Positions 6,286-7,887 of a stretch of 7,887 bases of DNA are shown piece by piece (position 1 is the first letter of the stretch; each line of letters begins with the position of its first letter). Below the pieces are notes generated by a model. It did no database searches. It was given only the letters and a program-made list of their open reading frames with translations, and was not told the DNA's origin. Position numbers and translations under genes: made by a program. The DNA comes from Desulfobacterales bacterium (lineage in GTDB: Bacteria > Desulfobacterota > Desulfobacteria > Desulfobacterales > Desulfosalsimonadaceae): NCBI GenBank assembly GCA_007135795.1, contig SLIE01000528.1, positions 1-7,887 of the forward strand, in the 5' to 3' direction.

Positions 6286-6507
6286 ATGAACCTTTACGAT
6301 CTGTTCAAAAATACGGTGGCAAAATATCCGGAAAAGCCCGCGATTGTAGAAGGTGGCATTGTTCTTTCGTATCAGGCGTTCGAAGGTGTCATTTTCTGAA
6401 TTGCAGAAAATCTGAAAGCCCTCGGCGTCGCCCCCGGACAGATGATCGGGTTGTGTTTCCCCAATAGTATCGTTTATATCGCCATTACCTATGCCTTTGT
6501 CGTTTCC
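6286..6507 (+). pseudogene. N-terminal remnant of a second AMP-binding ligase
   Basis: Translation from the ATG at 6286 gives MNLYDLFKNTVAKYPEKPAI and continues to SYQAFEGVIF, the standard opening of an adenylate-forming ligase. An in-frame TGA at 6397-6399 (codon 38) then interrupts it. The same frame continues IAENLKALGVAPGQMIGLC and FPNSIVYIAITYAF, again typical of this family, up to about codon 73. The homology then stops and another protein begins. In homologues the stop position is usually Arg, so a CGA to TGA change is the simplest origin. All the catalytic motifs are missing. It starts 23 bases after the acyltransferase stop. It is non-functional unless read through, and read-through would still lack an active site. 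Confidence 0.75.
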
Positions 6508-7161
6508 TTTACGCGCGGCCAGACCCGCATAATCCGTGAGATGGCGGAAAAAAATGGTGGCTTTTTAAATGAATCCGCCTATTACAGCGCGGCTGCCATG
6601 GGTGAGTTTCGAAGACTTATGGAATCGCGAAATGTTTGTTCGGCCGGTTATGTGATGCCGATGTCTGTTGATCTTCGTAAAAAAGGTACCCGTCTGTCGG
6701 TCTTTTCCAATCAATCCGCCACACTGCTGTATGGGTTTGCGCCTGAAGAACTCCTGGACTACGACAGAATCATGGCATCTTTTGCCAGGCAAACCCAGGA
6801 GGCGATTTACAACGACATGATCGCTTCCAACGTGAGCGCCATGGAATTCTGCCGTTTTATCCCCTCCCGGTTTTATGCCTTGAAGATTCTCCAGGCGTTC
6901 AAAGGGGAGATCGCATCGTTTGTTTTTGCCAATCCCGGCAAGGTTCTCGACGAGCTCTCAACATTCATGGGACGTCGGGTGAAATACCAGCATCATGTGC
7001 CGACCATTGTGGTCCCTCCGGGTATGGGCATTGTCTTTTACACGTTTTCGGGTCGGTTGCACATTACACTGATTTATGTCGAGTCAATGATTACACCAAA
7101 TGAGGTCGATGATTTTTTAGGGGCGGTCGGCCGTCACCTGATGTCAGGCAAATTGACATGA
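6442..7161 (+). pseudogene. Residual ORF: C-terminal half of a condensation/wax-ester-synthase-like acyltransferase
   Basis: The first ~20 codons still belong to the AMP-ligase remnant. From about 6505 the protein changes to a segment (FTRGQTRIIREMAEK onward) ending in PPGMGIVFYTFSGRLHITLI and YVESMITPNEVDDFLG. That resembles the C-terminal half of condensation-domain or wax-ester-synthase/DGAT-type acyltransferases. The N-terminal half with the HHxxxDG active site is absent, so it is not expected to be catalytic. The reading frame is kept across the junction, so a 239-residue protein could be made from the ATG at 6442, which has only a weak ribosome site. It ends in an ATGA overlap with the next gene, the remains of operon coupling. 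Confidence 0.65.
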
Positions 7162-7580
7162 AAGTTCTGATTATTTCCACGAATCGTGAAAAATTGCCAT
7201 TTCCAGTGGTCCCGATCGGTGCGGCCAAAATTGTCGGCGCACTTCGCAAATCCGGTCATGTGGTTGATTTTCTAGATCTTTGTTTTTCCCGGAACATCCG
7301 TCGAAGTATCCGGAAAAAAGTGATGCAGTTTCATCCGGACGTGATCGGCCTTTCCATCCGAAATTTGGATAATTGCGCGTACGTTCAATCCCACGCCTAC
7401 TTTGAAGGTGATCGAAAGATCGTTCGGATGATACGAAGCGTCTCAAACGTTCCGATCGTTATCGGCGGCAGTGCCGTCTCCGTCGCCCCCGGAGAACTGG
7501 CCGCATACCTGGATGTGGATTACGCATTTGCGGGTGAAGGGGAAAGAAGTTTCCCGGCATTTTTATCGGCTTCAGCGGAA
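7158..7580 (+). pseudogene. Truncated B12-binding radical-SAM protein (N-terminal cobalamin domain only)
   Basis: Starting MKVLIISTNREKLPFPVVPI, about 138 codons match the Rossmann-like cobalamin-binding domain found before radical-SAM domains. The signs are DFLDL (37-41), FHPDVIGLSIRNLDN (58-72), PIVIGGSAVSVAPGEL (99-114), and DYAFAGEGERSFPAFL (121-136). The radical-SAM core with its CxxxCxxC motif is missing. From about codon 139 the same frame becomes unrelated sequence and stops at 7691, while the FAD-oxidoreductase tail appears in another frame. It could still yield a ~177-residue peptide but lacks the catalytic domain. The start overlaps the previous stop by four bases. Anaerobic enzymes of this family do methylations and C-C chemistry in lipid and pigment pathways. 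Confidence 0.75.
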
Positions 7581-7789
7581 ACGGAACCCTGTCAGTGGAA
7601 TATATACCGGATGGGGAATATTACGAGATCCCGAAACAGGCGCTGCAATCGGTGTCGATCGATAATCTGTTTATGGCCGGGAAATCCATAAGTGCCGATT
7701 CCGGGGCGATTGCCTCGGCCCGGGTGATTGGCTGCTGTTTTGCCACGGGAGAAGCCGCGGCAAAACTGGCAGTCCAAAGAATTGGTTAA
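7571..7789 (+). pseudogene. C-terminal fragment of an FAD-dependent oxidoreductase
   Basis: In the frame ending at TAA 7787-7789 the sequence reads GEYYEIPKQAL, NLFMAGKSISADSGAIASAR and VIGCCFATGEAAAKLAVQ. That is the closing FAD-binding segment of FAD-dependent oxidoreductases (FAD_oxidored, PF12831 type), which end in a GATGEAAG-like helix. The N-terminal dinucleotide-binding motif and most of the protein are absent. It is joined near 7571-7580, in a different frame, to the radical-SAM fragment. A GTG at 7595 could start a 64-residue peptide, but no ribosome site supports it. It is best read as a deletion remnant. Confidence 0.75.
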
Positions 7790-7813
7790 ATGGTGGCGCC
7801 ATTTGGATTTTTG
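7788..7813 (+). terminator. Probable terminator at the operon end
   Basis: AAATGG (7788-7793) pairs with CCATTT (7799-7804) around a five-base loop. GGA and a run of five T residues follow (7808-7812). The stem is short and AT-rich at its base, so strength is moderate. It overlaps the final stop codon of the FAD-oxidoreductase remnant and would end the ACP operon transcript. Confidence 0.45.
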
Positions 7814-7826
7814 ATGTGCTCATTTT

Positions 7827-7887
7827 TCAATGATCTTCCAAATGCTCTGTGAACCAGGTCTCTTCTCCGGGGTTGATACGTGTTGTC
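7827..7887 (-). CDS. Possible 3' end of a minus-strand gene running off the right edge
   Basis: On the minus strand one frame is open from the window edge and reads TTRINPGEETWFTEHLEDH followed by TGA at 7829-7827. The residue make-up is protein-like, and the position, convergent to the operon after its terminator, is sensible. Only about 19 codons are visible and I recognise no family, so this may be chance. Confidence 0.25.
   Translation of the reverse strand, partial: TTRINPGEETWFTEHLEDH

Noticed and set aside
6397..6399. Selenocysteine codon
   Set aside because: The family position is not Cys/Sec, no convincing SECIS hairpin was seen, and the downstream protein is a truncated fusion.
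7595..7789. Independent 64-residue gene starting at GTG 7595
   Set aside because: It is the tail of a large oxidoreductase family with no ribosome site, and the homology continues upstream of the GTG.

Overview
The window looks like bacterial chromosome from an anaerobic member of the Desulfobacterota (Desulfobacterales-like). This is an inference from the cysteine-rich 4Fe-4S protein family present, the acyl-carrier/ketosynthase/acyltransferase gene type and a base composition near 50% G+C; no rRNA or marker gene is present to prove it.

Layout. Positions 1-554 hold no convincing gene. They contain a strong rho-independent terminator for a gene lying off the left edge (103-135) and a structured repeat family: two direct copies of a ~120-bp unit (293-412 and 425-544) plus a partial inverted copy (212-286). 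On the minus strand, 555-1910 encodes a compact AMP-binding (acyl-adenylate-forming) ligase. A divergent intergenic region (1911-2130) carries a palindrome, an extended -10 promoter, a 20-bp tandem repeat and a leader hairpin. It precedes a small two-helix membrane protein (2131-2523, plus strand). Convergent to that is a cysteine-rich double 4Fe-4S protein (2587-3672, minus strand). A second divergent promoter region (3673-3918) leads into a plus-strand operon: acyl carrier protein (3919-4248), FabF-type ketosynthase (4248-5486) and PlsC-type acyltransferase (5486-6262). These three are joined by one-base TAATG stop/start overlaps.

The rest of that operon is decayed. 6286-7161 is the N-terminus of a second AMP-binding ligase, broken by an in-frame TGA, spliced onto the C-terminal half of a condensation/wax-ester-synthase-like acyltransferase. 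7158-7789 is the cobalamin-binding N-terminal domain of a B12-radical-SAM protein spliced, out of frame, onto the C-terminus of an FAD-dependent oxidoreductase. A probable terminator (7788-7813) closes the operon.

Working together: an ACP, a ketosynthase with a complete Cys-His-His set, an acyltransferase and AMP ligases are the core of a specialised fatty-acyl, polyene or ladderane-type lipid pathway. The lost partners (condensation acyltransferase, radical SAM, FAD oxidoreductase) would have supplied transfer and tailoring steps. As it stands the locus reads as a once larger biosynthetic cluster reduced by at least two internal deletions, with the first three genes and the separate AMP ligase still open. 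The product is not deducible from sequence alone.
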